Shown here: positions 12,325 to 22,777 of the stretch, in pieces
Position numbering within the stretch: position 1 is the first letter of the stretch
How the letters are laid out: each line of letters opens with the position of its first letter
Source of the DNA: Cheiracanthium punctorium
Taxonomy: Eukaryota > Arthropoda > Arachnida > Araneae > Cheiracanthiidae
DNA length: 64,000 nucleotides
Direction of reading: 5' to 3'
Assembly (NCBI GenBank): GCA_038373885.1
Contig: JAWZYV010012264.1
Coordinates: 1 to 64,000 of the forward strand
Made by a program: the position numbers and the translations under genes
The notes under the pieces: generated by a model
What the model saw: only the letters and a program-made list of their open reading frames with translations
Told to the model about the DNA's origin: nothing
The model's database searches: none

Positions 12325-13083
12325 CAATTTATCTGTGGCGTAGCTAGGGTGGGGGGGGGGGCATGGGGGGAACATCTGTCCCCGGGCGCAGCACCTAAGG
12401 GGCGCCAAATCGACGCTACGAAATTGTAGAAGAAAAAAAAATGAACTGTATTCGTATTTTTATTTGTTGACAGAAAAAGAAAAAAAATGGAACAATCACA
12501 AATGAATTTTTTAATAAAGTTTTAATCAAACTTTTCACAATGACTTGTACAGGAAATGTTTGTTTCTATTTCAGAAGATTTTCTTTGGAAATCGGGTTGA
12601 GGTACCCCATTCCTTTTTTTCTTTTCTCTTGCGGGCTTCTGTGTGTTTGTGGGATTCAAAATTTCTGTCGTTTAACTGCGTTTTTTATATTTGGCCATTT
12701 TAGTCTCTAACTAAATTCCTAGGATGTTCCAGAATTCTTGTTTACAGTATTTTATCAAGACATTACTCAAGTTTCCCCAGTTAACTTTTAGAATAGTCTT
12801 GAAGGATTTAGTTTTGGATATTTATGGTGTAACAAATCAAACTTTTATGCATTAGCCATGATAATAAAAAGCCTATATCTGATTCATCGGTAATAGATAA
12901 TGGCATTCTGAAACTCAAAATAGCTCTCTTAAATTCAGATCAAGTTTTTCTCAGTTTTTGAGTTCAAAATGGCGCCCCTCCGAAGATGGCGCTCCTTGCT
13001 TATCTTGCTCACTGTGTCGGGCCACCCCTGTGTACGATCCGCCCGTATGGTAATTAATTACGCAACTATTAATATAGCTCTTA

Positions 13084-16000
13084 TCTATACTATTAAAACC
13101 TGTGCGCGTCTGTCTGTCTGTCTGTGTGTAACATCATCTCCTCCTAAACGGCTGGGAGCTGAATTTTGATCGAGGTGTCCACGGATTCGGAAAATTCCGA
13201 GGAAGGTCTTCCGCTAATTTAAATTTCGAAATTCGAATTAGTTTAGGAGATATTGATAAGAAAACCCGTCATAAACGCTAATTTTTGATCTCCGTAATTC
13301 CGCAATTGTAACCCCTGCAGTCAAAAAAGTGAGAAATAAACATCGAGGTTGCCATGTTTGGCTATTTTATTAAATTATTTAGACTCCTGCAGTAAAAAAA
13401 AAAAAAAAAATAATGATTTTTTTTCTGTTTAGATTATTTACAAAGTTATTTTTAATTAAAGTATTGCGTGCATGTGAAATCAAAGCAGGAATTCAATGTT
13501 TTTTGTGTGTAAAAGAATAAGGGATTGGGAGATTTCCGAGACTAATATGTATATTTTTCAGTTTGGAGGGAAAAAATGGCTGATTTGGCGATTTTGAGAA
13601 AGTAGTAGGTTCTACCGATTTGCACAGTTTTAAGCTTGGTGCAATTTACTGAGAGCGTACCGAAATAGTATTTTTAAAAACAAGTGTAGGTTTTATTAGA
13701 GTTTAGCTTTATTTTTTTTAATTTAGCAGTTATTAGTGCAGAAATAATGCAGTTATTAAGGCAAATTTAAACGATCTAACTTGAGAATTTTCACCAAATT
13801 AAGTAAATTGATTAAAGTGATAGGAAATTCCGCCAAATTTAAGGTCATTGAAATTCTCGCATTCTTTACATCATACTTAACGATGAATAAAATACATTAA
13901 CACATAGTTAATAATTCAAAATACTGCTCCTTTTCAAGTAGATGCCTGTTGTACTTTGGCGATCAAACCATATGAGTGATAGATTACTATTTCCCATTTT
14001 GGTTGCTGTTATTTCAATGCTTCGAATGATTCCTTGAAAAAAATCTCGCAAAATGTTGCCGTATGTTGGCACTTTGGCAATCGAATGTGTAAAAAATCAT
14101 TGATTCTTATTCGCTAAGCTGTGCTACGGAAATTTCTTTTTCTGGTAACTGTTAGAATGGCATTTAACTAATACTGTCTAATAAATATTTTGCTTTACAA
14201 ATTAAAATGTATGTTGATTCCTATTTACCTTTCTTAGCAAAGCTGGCGATAAATATTCAAATATAGCGTAACGCTGTGTTTCATAGAATGTGTTCTTGCG
14301 TTTGTGCTGCTAATTGCATTCCACGATTGGAATGAGTCGATATTATGAGCGTATGCTTGGATATTTTTTTTAAATCCCACCAAACAAGGTGTAATAAAAT
14401 CGGAATTCTTTCCTTTTTTCTTTGATTTTGGAGGTTGAATAAGAATGGTTTTTCAGCCCGGTAAAAATTGTGGGTGTTGTAAGGTTTGAAAGTAAATTTT
14501 TGAATTTGTTGTTAAGTTTAATTTGTGATTCATTTTAGCTATTTACCATCAATTTGTGGCGTTAATTACGCCAATATGGCAGTTCTAGCAAAGTAAACAT
14601 GAATAATTCATTTCATGTTCTATTTTAAAGATTGCTACAGTTTCCGTAGTAACGGAATCCATTATTGCCACTTAAGTTTTTAAATATAACAATAAGTGAA
14701 ATCATTAATATCTACATCTCTTAAAACTCGAAAAATGAAAAGGCATTAAATATGAAAAAAATAGAACATTAACATATCTGCGCTTCTTTAAAAATAATCG
14801 AAGTTTTCATGCAATCTATTATATAAATGTGAAAGTATGTTTGTTTGTTTGTTCGTCCGGGTTCTCTAACTTTTTAAGATTTTTCGCAATTTTGAGGGTA
14901 GAAAGCTACTCAAATAACCGATTTCAGCACATTTCGTGAGCATAGTTAACAAAGTTGAGTTTATTTATTTATTACTTTCAATAATTCAAGTGAGACTGAC
15001 GTCATTTTTATGTCACTGTAAAAATGCATTAAAAATCCTGGTTAACAAGTTTTGACAAAAAATTACACCACGAGCGAAATAATAAACTTCCATCCAGATT
15101 ATCAGATGCTGTAGAAAATAAAATAACATGTGTTTTCTTACTTTTTCTTCTTTCACTAATTCATGTTAGATATCGCAACTGAGAATGATGTCATTTTGAC
15201 CTCATGAAAATGAGTTAGAAATCTAATTACATTAAAAGGTTTTGACGCAAAAATAACTATTATAAAAATTCAAAGTATTTTGCTTAATGCGCGTGTTACC
15301 CTTAGCGATTTTTGAGCTCTGTGATTTTTCAGAAACCATAATAACGAAAGGAAACTTGCATTTTTTTAAATCGTAGGAAATTCAAATGTCGGCACAAGAT
15401 GCAAAATACTAATTAACATAATTCATAGTATTCGCTATCGGTTTGACGACGGTCGTTATATGTATTCCAAAAAATCGTGCAAAATGTCGCCAAATTTGGA
15501 CGATTTTTGGCGGTATGTTATCTATATTAGATATACTCTTTTTTTTTGTTAAATTTTAGCAACTTAACAAGCTCTTGCAGAAAAGTTACATCATTAGCAA
15601 AATGGATACGGAAAATATTTGAAATACCGATTAGCTAGGACAAACCCCAATATCTCTCAAGTTAACTTTAATAAAGTTCTGTTGCAAGCGAGAGTTTTTC
15701 AACGTCGTATGTTTCAATATTACTCCGTTTGAAAACTACTGAGTGAAATGACTAAATTCGACTACCCTGGTCAGAACGTGACGTCATAAATTAAAAGTTG
15801 TCTGAAATTCGTAAACTCTGCAACACAGTTTAACGCCCTATTCGCAATTAGAGCGATTCCAAATAGTTCCTCGAGATTACACAGTTTGATGTTTTCACGA
15901 GTTGAACCATCGTGGATTTAAATAATATTTAAATTGGTTCAGCTTGGATGTTTTCCACCACTGCGAGATGAAATATTTTGCTGTGCTAAATACGCCAATC

Positions 16001-16469
16001 AGACAAGAATTATGCCTAAAAATATATGGAGATCTGTTTTAATGGCAATGCATAAATTTCACAGAATCACCAAAAAGCAGAAAGGCATCATTGGTTTAAA
16101 ATATCTAATCTGTTTCTTTAAATTGAGCATTAAAGACTGAGAAACGAAGATAGATAATATTAATGTAAGTAATAGATAGTATTCTCATTTTTATCTCTGG
16201 TAGTAATAGTATATTTGTTTGGATAATATGGATTAAGGAACAGTATACCACGTTAATAACTATTTCGTGAAATTAAAAGTCTTATATTCATTATTTTTCA
16301 ACGATTGTCTTATAACTAACTAAACCTACGTTGCGTAATATATTCCCCGGTAGTTTCAACAAAAGGACTACTTGAACTTTTTGACATTTTGCTTTTGCAT
16401 AGATAGTTACGATTAGATTTTAGTAAAATATTCGTTTCCTACCGTGCGAAGAACGGGCACGCAGCTAGT
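13084..16469 (+). mobile_element. Helitron-like non-autonomous element
   Basis: The 5' end TCTATACTATTAAAACC followed by a (TCTG)n run, and the 3' end CTAGT preceded by a short hairpin (stem CGTGC/GCACG, about 16,443-16,462), match Helitron structure. The element lies between A and T, as Helitrons do, with no target duplication. A second 5'-like end, TCTATTATATAAATG with (TTTG)n, lies at 14,815, so two elements may be nested or share the 3' end. No Rep/helicase was seen. Confidence 0.5.
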
Positions 16470-16540
16470 TAGTATATTAAATGTAGTATTATTTCTAATA
16501 AGAACGTATAAAAATCCACCGATCACTGTACTTGTGTAAA

Positions 16541-16567
16541 ATAATAATAATAATAATAATAATAATT
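16541..16567. repeat. (AAT)n microsatellite
   Basis: About nine ATA/AAT units in a row beside the Helitron-like 3' end. Confidence 0.9.
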
Positions 16568-17822
16568 CTTTTTAAATTATTCAAACAATCTTGTATTTTA
16601 GATAAATTTAAACATTATTTTAAGACTCATTAATAAAAATTTATTCTTTATACAATCATATCAAAAAGTCAAAGCTGGAATCATTAAAGCTGTGGCCCAC
16701 AATTCAGTCTTCAAATTGAACATGTGGCAAAATATTTTTCAAAATCCCGTGTATGCTTCTCTAGAAAGTGCAACAAATCAGTCGTAAATTTTTTGACTCC
16801 TCAGCTACCTTGTTGCCGGAAGACTATCGACCAGAGGCTTCTGTGTATTCGTTACGACTACGTGTAGACCACCTACTAGGTACTATCATCCGGTACTTGA
16901 GCCATAAATTAACGTTCTGGATGCAGTGGCGGCTCATCCCTTTGAGCACATGAGCACGTGAACTTCCAAAGTAAAATATATAAAATAAACACATTGACAA
17001 ATTAATTTTCAAATATTAAGTACACTTCCAGATTTTTGTGAATTTAAAACCTGAGTTTTAGTCTCTCCCCCTCCCCCCACTATTATTAAAATACGCTTAT
17101 TATAGCTAACGCACTGTGTGTAGGTTACTGCAGCACAGCCTTTAATCCATCGCTCGTGTGAACGGAAAAATTCCCTTCTGATCATCTCTCTGAAAACAGA
17201 AGCGGAGAGAATTGAGTAGAAGTACGCCTCTACTGATATCACTCCGTTCGCACATTTTCGGTGTGCACAAGGGACATTTTTTGCGGTTATCTCTTCTTGA
17301 TTTTCCCTTGGTTTGTTATGTTCGGTTAGTTAATCCATTTTCATTTCATTTTCTTATTATTTTCTTCATTTCTATCCTTTTTCACTATAATATTTTTTTT
17401 TACAAACTAGTGTAAATTATTAAGATGGGAGCAAAAGAAGTGTTTCGGAACTAAAGCAAGGACAATTTTCAATACTATCCCTTGACAAAAAATTGAAATA
17501 AAATGAATCAAGACTGTACCTTTGCTAAAACTTATCTTGGTGACCAAATGTAAGACAAAATATTACTTGTTTTCTTTCAGTTGCATGCATTGTTTTCTTT
17601 TAACTGCTGGAAACGCAAATATATTTTAATTTGTAAGGTGCATCTTATCTGCATATTTAATTTTCGACATTTTTTTTGTGAACCTCCATTTAAATAACCC
17701 ATGACCTGCCACTGTCTGGATGCTCCCTCGTAATTCGAGGACATTTGAGGATTACTGAATGTCCACGTGCGATTTTTTTTTCTCATATTCTTCTACTTTT
17801 AAATAAATACTTGCATTTAGTA

Positions 17823-19042
17823 CAAAGTCTACAATTAAGTATTTGGACACCTATGCAAATGACGATATCTGCTGTCCTGAGGTACGTTACGGCCTCCGCC
17901 GGTATATATCGTGCAGGAAACAGCATCGGCATTAGTCGCATGCAAGATGCCGCGCAGTTCGGAGCTCTCTGATTTCGAGAAAGGTATAATTATCGGGTAT
18001 CACAAATGTGGCCGATCCTTAAGGGACATAGCTAGATATCTGAAGTACCCAAAATCGACAGTGGCCTATGTGATTAAGAAGTGGAAGGTGAGCGGTGATT
18101 CTCGGAATGTGCCCCGAGTCGGCAGACCAACGAAACTGGGAGACAGAGACCGACGAGTGCTGTCCAGAGAAATTGGGAAGAACCGCACCCAACCGATGGC
18201 CCTCATCCGCGAGGAGTTTCAACAGGCATCCGGGAGTATTGTTTCAATGAATACCATCCGTAAGGAAGCACATCTGCTTGGTTTTCATTGTCGTGCTTCT
18301 GCCCATAAGCCTTTGATCATAAAGTCCAACCGCGCTGCTCGGTTAATGTGGTGCAAAGCACATCGAAATTGGACCGTAGATCAGTGGGAAAACGGTTCTT
18401 TGGAGCGACGAATCAAGGTTCACCCTTTACCGTTCCGATGGCAGGGTCTGGGTCTGGCGTCTGCCTGGAGAACGTCTCCTGCCAGAATGCATTGTGCCAA
18501 CAGTCAAGTTCGGCGGAAGTGGAATTATGGTCTGGGGGTGTTTCTCCTGGTATGAACTGGGACCCTTGGTCCCCATTCATGGTAAGCTCAACGCCGATGC
18601 CTACTGCACTATTTTGGATGACAATGTGCTTCCTACGTTGTGTCAGTTTTACGGGTTGGACCCCTGTTACTTTCAGGACGACAATGGCAGTTGTCATGTT
18701 TCGAGGTTAACCAAGGCTTGGCATGGTGCCAACGGAGTTCACCGAATGGACTGGCCTGCCCAGAGCCCAGACCTGAACCCTATCGAGAACCTCAGGGACA
18801 AGTTGGATCGCCGAATGAAGGGGTGCACTACCCGTCCAAAATCGGTGAAGGAACTTCTATGTCTACTCCAAGCCGCGTGGAAGACAATACCACTAGCTGT
18901 AATACAAAGACTTGTGGAAAGTAATACCCGGAGGGTTCACGCTGTAATTGCCTCTCGTGGAGGCTCTACCAACATTTGATTTTGAATAAAGTTAGTTTTT
19001 CTTTTCTATCACAGGTGTCCAAATACTTATTGGTAGACAGTG
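17823..19042 (+). mobile_element. Tc1-like transposon, 1.2 kb, both ends present
   Basis: TA target duplications lie at 17,821-17,822 and 19,043-19,044. Terminal inverted repeats of about 30 bp share 'AAGTATTTGGACACCT' and begin CAAAGTCTAC on the left and CACTGTCTACC (reverse complement) on the right. One transposase gene fills the interior. This is the usual compact Tc1 layout. Confidence 0.9.
17947..18979 (+). pseudogene. Tc1-like DD34E transposase with one frameshift
   Basis: A cut-and-paste transposase that binds its own inverted repeats and moves the element into TA sites. The start ATG at 17,947 opens a bipartite paired-like helix-turn-helix region (motifs near 'SLRDIARYL' and 'GRPTKL'). 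The frame is broken by one extra base near 18,391 and resumes one frame over. There the catalytic set follows: D in 'WSDESRF', D in 'FQDDN', E in 'LNPIEN', plus the typical '[11 protein letters not shown]' segment. The stop is at 18,977-18,979. Apart from the frameshift the gene is complete and little decayed, so inactivation looks fairly recent. Family assignment is secure. Activity is excluded unless the extra base is a sequencing error. Confidence 0.9.
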
Positions 19043-19486
19043 TATAGTAAGTATATGAAGTGCAGTTGAACTCGATTACAAAGTAAATGAAAAGACCAGA
19101 CCATTATTAATAACTCTACATAACGAATTACGTTGATAATGGACTTGGGTAAATGGAATGGCGTTCTATGGACAAATGGTACAGAAGGTTTTGACGTTAA
19201 AAGTAAGTAGCTTCAATCGGCAAGCAAGCGAAAATGCAATCAAGAAAGGAAAGGGGGGGGGATTTAACGTATTTTAAATAGTTGTATTTTTTAATGACAT
19301 TATTTTATTTTTTAATTTTCAGATATAACAGTTTTTTGTAGCACTTTTATGGGTTTGCCCCACTTACCCCCTTTAGGGGGGATGTGGGGGTGGGGCGCAA
19401 AATCTTCAGTTGTCCCTGGGCGCTGGTAACCCTAGCTTCGCCTCTGCAATTTATTATAAATATATTATGAGTATAGTAAGAGAAAA

Positions 19487-19870
19487 TGCCTGGCGAATAT
19501 TGTAAAATAGTTTTAGTAGGCGATTTTAATATAGATTTTAATTCCGAAGAAGTATGTTGTAGAAAAAAGAAGACAAATACGGTACATTCATAGATTATGA
19601 TACGCTTTCATAATGGTATTTATAAAGGCGAATTATAGTTTCACTATGCCTGGCGAAAATTGTTAAGCAGTTTTGGCACGCGATTTTAATATAGATTTCT
19701 ATTCCGCAGAAGTGTTTGATGCAACAAGGAAGGAAAACACGGCACACTCATGGATAATGATGCCCATTCCAAACAGTATGTAAAAATCGGAGAGGATAGT
19801 TGGAATATGCCTGGCGAAGATTGTAAAACAGTTTCAGTAGGCGATTTTAAGATAGATTTCGATGTTTAAG
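19487..19870 (+). repeat. Three tandem copies of a 160-bp unit
   Basis: Copies begin at 19,487, 19,647 and 19,808, each with 'tgcctggcgaa'. Each copy encodes a short run of the type 'GDFNID' or 'GDFKID', which resembles the catalytic motif of endonuclease/exonuclease/phosphatase proteins. The 160-161 bp period is not a multiple of three and the rest is not open, so this is a repeat and not a gene. Confidence 0.7.
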
Positions 19871-20440
19871 CTTTCTCATAAGACTTACAGATGTTCAATC
19901 AAAGTCTGTGAGGGGCAATAAGCTTTCCAATATCAAAAATAGTAAACATATAATTATTAAAACTATTCTAACAAAATTAATTAAATATTCTAAAAAAACT
20001 AATTAACAATTAATTTTAATGACAGTTATATATAGCCAATATTTTACATTTTAAGAAATGAGTTTTAAATCATTTTAAATCAGTTTCCTTTAAAAAGTGT
20101 TGCTGTTTTTTTCAGCATTTAAAAATTTGTTTAAGAATATTACAATTACACTAACATTTAATTTAAAGAAGATTTTTTTTTAAATTTGTTTTTGACTTAT
20201 TAATAACATAATTTAATTTTTAATAAGGCATCTTTAAAATAAGAGTACCAATGTTTAAATTGAATATTTTCAAAAATAAAAATAATTATGTATAAATATA
20301 CATACTTATGAATCTTCCTTCTTCTAAAATTTATTATTTGTAAACAAAGAGCTAACTACATAAATTACCATGAATCAGAATAAACTCTTGCACTTATAAA
20401 AAGAAAACCATTAATAATAAGCCATAGCTCAACGCCAGGT
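19871..20440. other. AT-rich DNA, no gene seen
   Basis: Nothing assignable. The composition is strongly A/T with poly(T) runs. Confidence 0.4.
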
Positions 20441-20700
20441 CTCCCCTCAATCCGATAGGGGCGCAGTAGCGTAGCAATTCAGTAGGTCTGGGAGGAGGGG
20501 GGGGGCTCAGTATGTTTTCATGGATTCTGGAAATTGAAAAATACACTAATATATGGTTATTTTCTATCATCCTCCAAAGGTGGGGGGGGGGGCTCGAGCC
20601 CCAAACCCCGCCCTCCCTTTCCTACGTCCCTGCAGGAACGTAACCAGGGAGTGGGGTAACGGGATATACCCCCCCCCCTTGCGAAACTTTCAAAATTAGT
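20441..20700. mobile_element. Mosaic of hAT-type ends with G/C homopolymers
   Basis: Contains 'CAGTAGCGTAGCAATTC', 'CCTACGTCCCTG' and 'CAGGAACGTAACCAGGG', all in the style of hAT termini. No matching 8-bp duplication could be paired, so these are fragments or nested ends. Confidence 0.4.
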
Positions 20701-20994
20701 TATTAAGAGCTTTCAGATTTCTGTCGTCAATAAGAAATTAAGTTTATCAATACAAAATTATATCTGATACAACCTCTCGAAAAAAAATTCTTTCTATCTC
20801 ATGTGCCAGCATATAACGACTGTGTTATTTCATAAAACTATTAAAAGTAGAGTACTATTAAAAGTGGCGTTTTTTCCGGTTGACGTTTTCCATGTGGCGT
20901 TTTTTCCGCTCACCACACGAGGATTGTCTGCGTAATTAAGCCATGCCTTTGGCAGAGGATTTTTTAAGGTGTTTTAACCCGAATTCGCATTACA

Positions 20995-21090
20995 TCTGAA
21001 GAAAACGGCAGCGCGGTAGGCCAGAATCCTAGACCTACACACTTCAACCATTTGCCATGTTTAGAGTCTTATCCATTCGGCCATATGGAA
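20995..21090 (-). repeat. tRNA-derived SINE head fragment
   Basis: On the minus strand the segment reads GGCCGAATGGATAAGAC, a box-A-like tRNA 5' region, followed by 'ggttgaagtg' as in the copies at 4.6 and 4.9 kb. It does not fold as a full tRNA. Confidence 0.5.
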
Positions 21091-22769
21091 TTTGATAAAG
21101 TGTACAGAGCCTTATCAGGGGCAAATCGGGGTTTTGCCCAATGCTCCTAGTCCAAAAGAAGCCCCCAAATTCATACATTAAATTCATAAATATTCTTTAT
21201 TTACGTCCTCGCAGTTTTATGCTTAAATTTTTAAGAAAGCTTGGGGAGAGAAATTTTCTTTACCCCTTTTCGTTGAAAAATTAGATTTTTACAGATACTG
21301 GGAAAAATTAAACATCCATTAATCAGATTCAAGTACTATTGTTATTACCCAGTCATGGACGCCCATAACGGGGGTGCAAGGCAGGAAGCCCCCCCTTAGA
21401 GTTTTAGCACATTGTCTTATGTTGTAAATAAAATTGCACCACAAGGCAAAATCGGAAGTAAAATTGTTAACACATTTACAACGCATTGTTGTCAAAGACT
21501 CTCTTGACTTTCTCCTCTGTTCTACTGGGGAGCCAATTGATCATATTTCAATGTGCCCTTTTTCATATAATTTTCATTTTGAAATTGACAACTCGGTTAA
21601 CAGGGCCAATTTGTACTCGCAAAGGCCTATGATCAGGGGGCTGATGAAAAAAAAAACTTTGTTAAAACAAATATATACTATAAAAAAACAGTGCAAGACG
21701 TACGTTTCGGGTGGTACAAGGGAAAGCCCTTCATCGACCTCAAAAACAACATCCGTCAGGAAGGTAGAAAAGTGGGAGATGTAAACAAAACAGCAAAAGT
21801 AAGTTGTCATTAGGAAGGAAAAAAATTCTTAGAAAACCAGAGTGAAAGGGGGAATTAAAGTGGAGAACGGGGTGAAGGAATAAGCAAAAAAGGAACATAA
21901 CTTTAAAAAATGAATAAATATTTTTTAATTAAATAATTTTAAATAGTTGACAAAAGAAGAACTAACACATAAACAATACGTCTACCCCCCCCCCTCCCAG
22001 ACATCACAAAGAGGTAAAGAAATAGAAAAGGGTTTAGGAAAAACAGAAGTAAAGAAAGCGCTAGGATTTTTTGAGAAAAAGAGTAAAGTAAAAGGTCAAG
22101 AATTGTTGCACTGCTCTTCAAAAGTAAACTGCATGAATCAATAGAATTAACAATACAAAGTAAATCATAAACATCACAATTCGGGTACAGGACATTGCGG
22201 AGATTCTTCGCCCACGTTGTCCTTCCCACAGAATTCGAATTCTGTGGTCAGTCCTTTCCCTCAAGCCCCCTGCTGTATTTATTTTCTGAATAGGGAAAGT
22301 TTCTTTTGATCTTTGAGGAAAATACCGCCAATACGTGGAACAAGCCTCGCACCTCTAGCGAGCGGGCATCCGTTATCTCTGCAACAGCCCACCCACAGGT
22401 GCCAATAAATTTGCTTCAGGCAACTGGGGAAAGCACTGTTTTCAACAAAAGACCTGTTGACTGTCTCATCTTTTATTTATTTTCTCCAACCATTTTGTTC
22501 AAGTACAGATAATCTGCTCGTTCTGCCCCGAATTTCTGTCAAATATACGTATAAATTGAGCACGTAAATATTTTTGATCTCGTTGAAGAAGCCGACGAAC
22601 GCAGCCCCTTGTGCCCGAAGCGCTGGTACTGTAACTGGACAATAGGGCCGGTATATTAAAGTAGGGTCATTAGGAGGCTCGCCCGTGGTCTCCCTCGCTA
22701 GTGCGTCCTTACCCTTACAGACAAATTTCTTTTAGCTCTTGTACAATGCATCCCTGAATGCATCGAGGA
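21091..22769. other. Repeat-rich DNA, no intact gene
   Basis: Holds hAT-like left ends near 21,117 (CAGGGGCAAATCGGGG) and 21,350 (CAGTCATGGACGCCC) with no partner found, a Penelope-like 'ACGTTTCGGG...CCCTTCATC' stretch at about 21,690-21,745, and a perfect palindrome at 22,226-22,247. Overlapping short open frames look accidental. Confidence 0.4.
22226..22247. repeat. Perfect 22-bp palindrome
   Basis: Half-site CCACAGAATTC followed immediately by its exact reverse complement. Confidence 0.85.
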
Positions 22770-22777
22770 TCGTCCTA

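Larger units (their letters stand above)
12333..19446. mobile_element. hAT-superfamily element, 7.1 kb, hosting later insertions
   Basis: The left end is CTGTGGCGTAGCTAGGG. The right end in reverse complement is CAGAGGCGAAGCTAGGG. The flanking 8-bp duplication CAATTTAT is perfect (12,325-12,332 and 19,447-19,454). Subterminal regions contain long G runs and 'ggcgcaaaat' or 'ggcgccaaat' strings, common in hAT ends of this window. No hAT transposase is visible. The interior is occupied by a Helitron-like element and a Tc1 element. Confidence 0.75.

Noticed and set aside
16936..17100. hAT-like left end CAGTGGCGGCTCATCC
   Set aside because: No matching right end or 8-bp duplication was found, so no element could be delimited.
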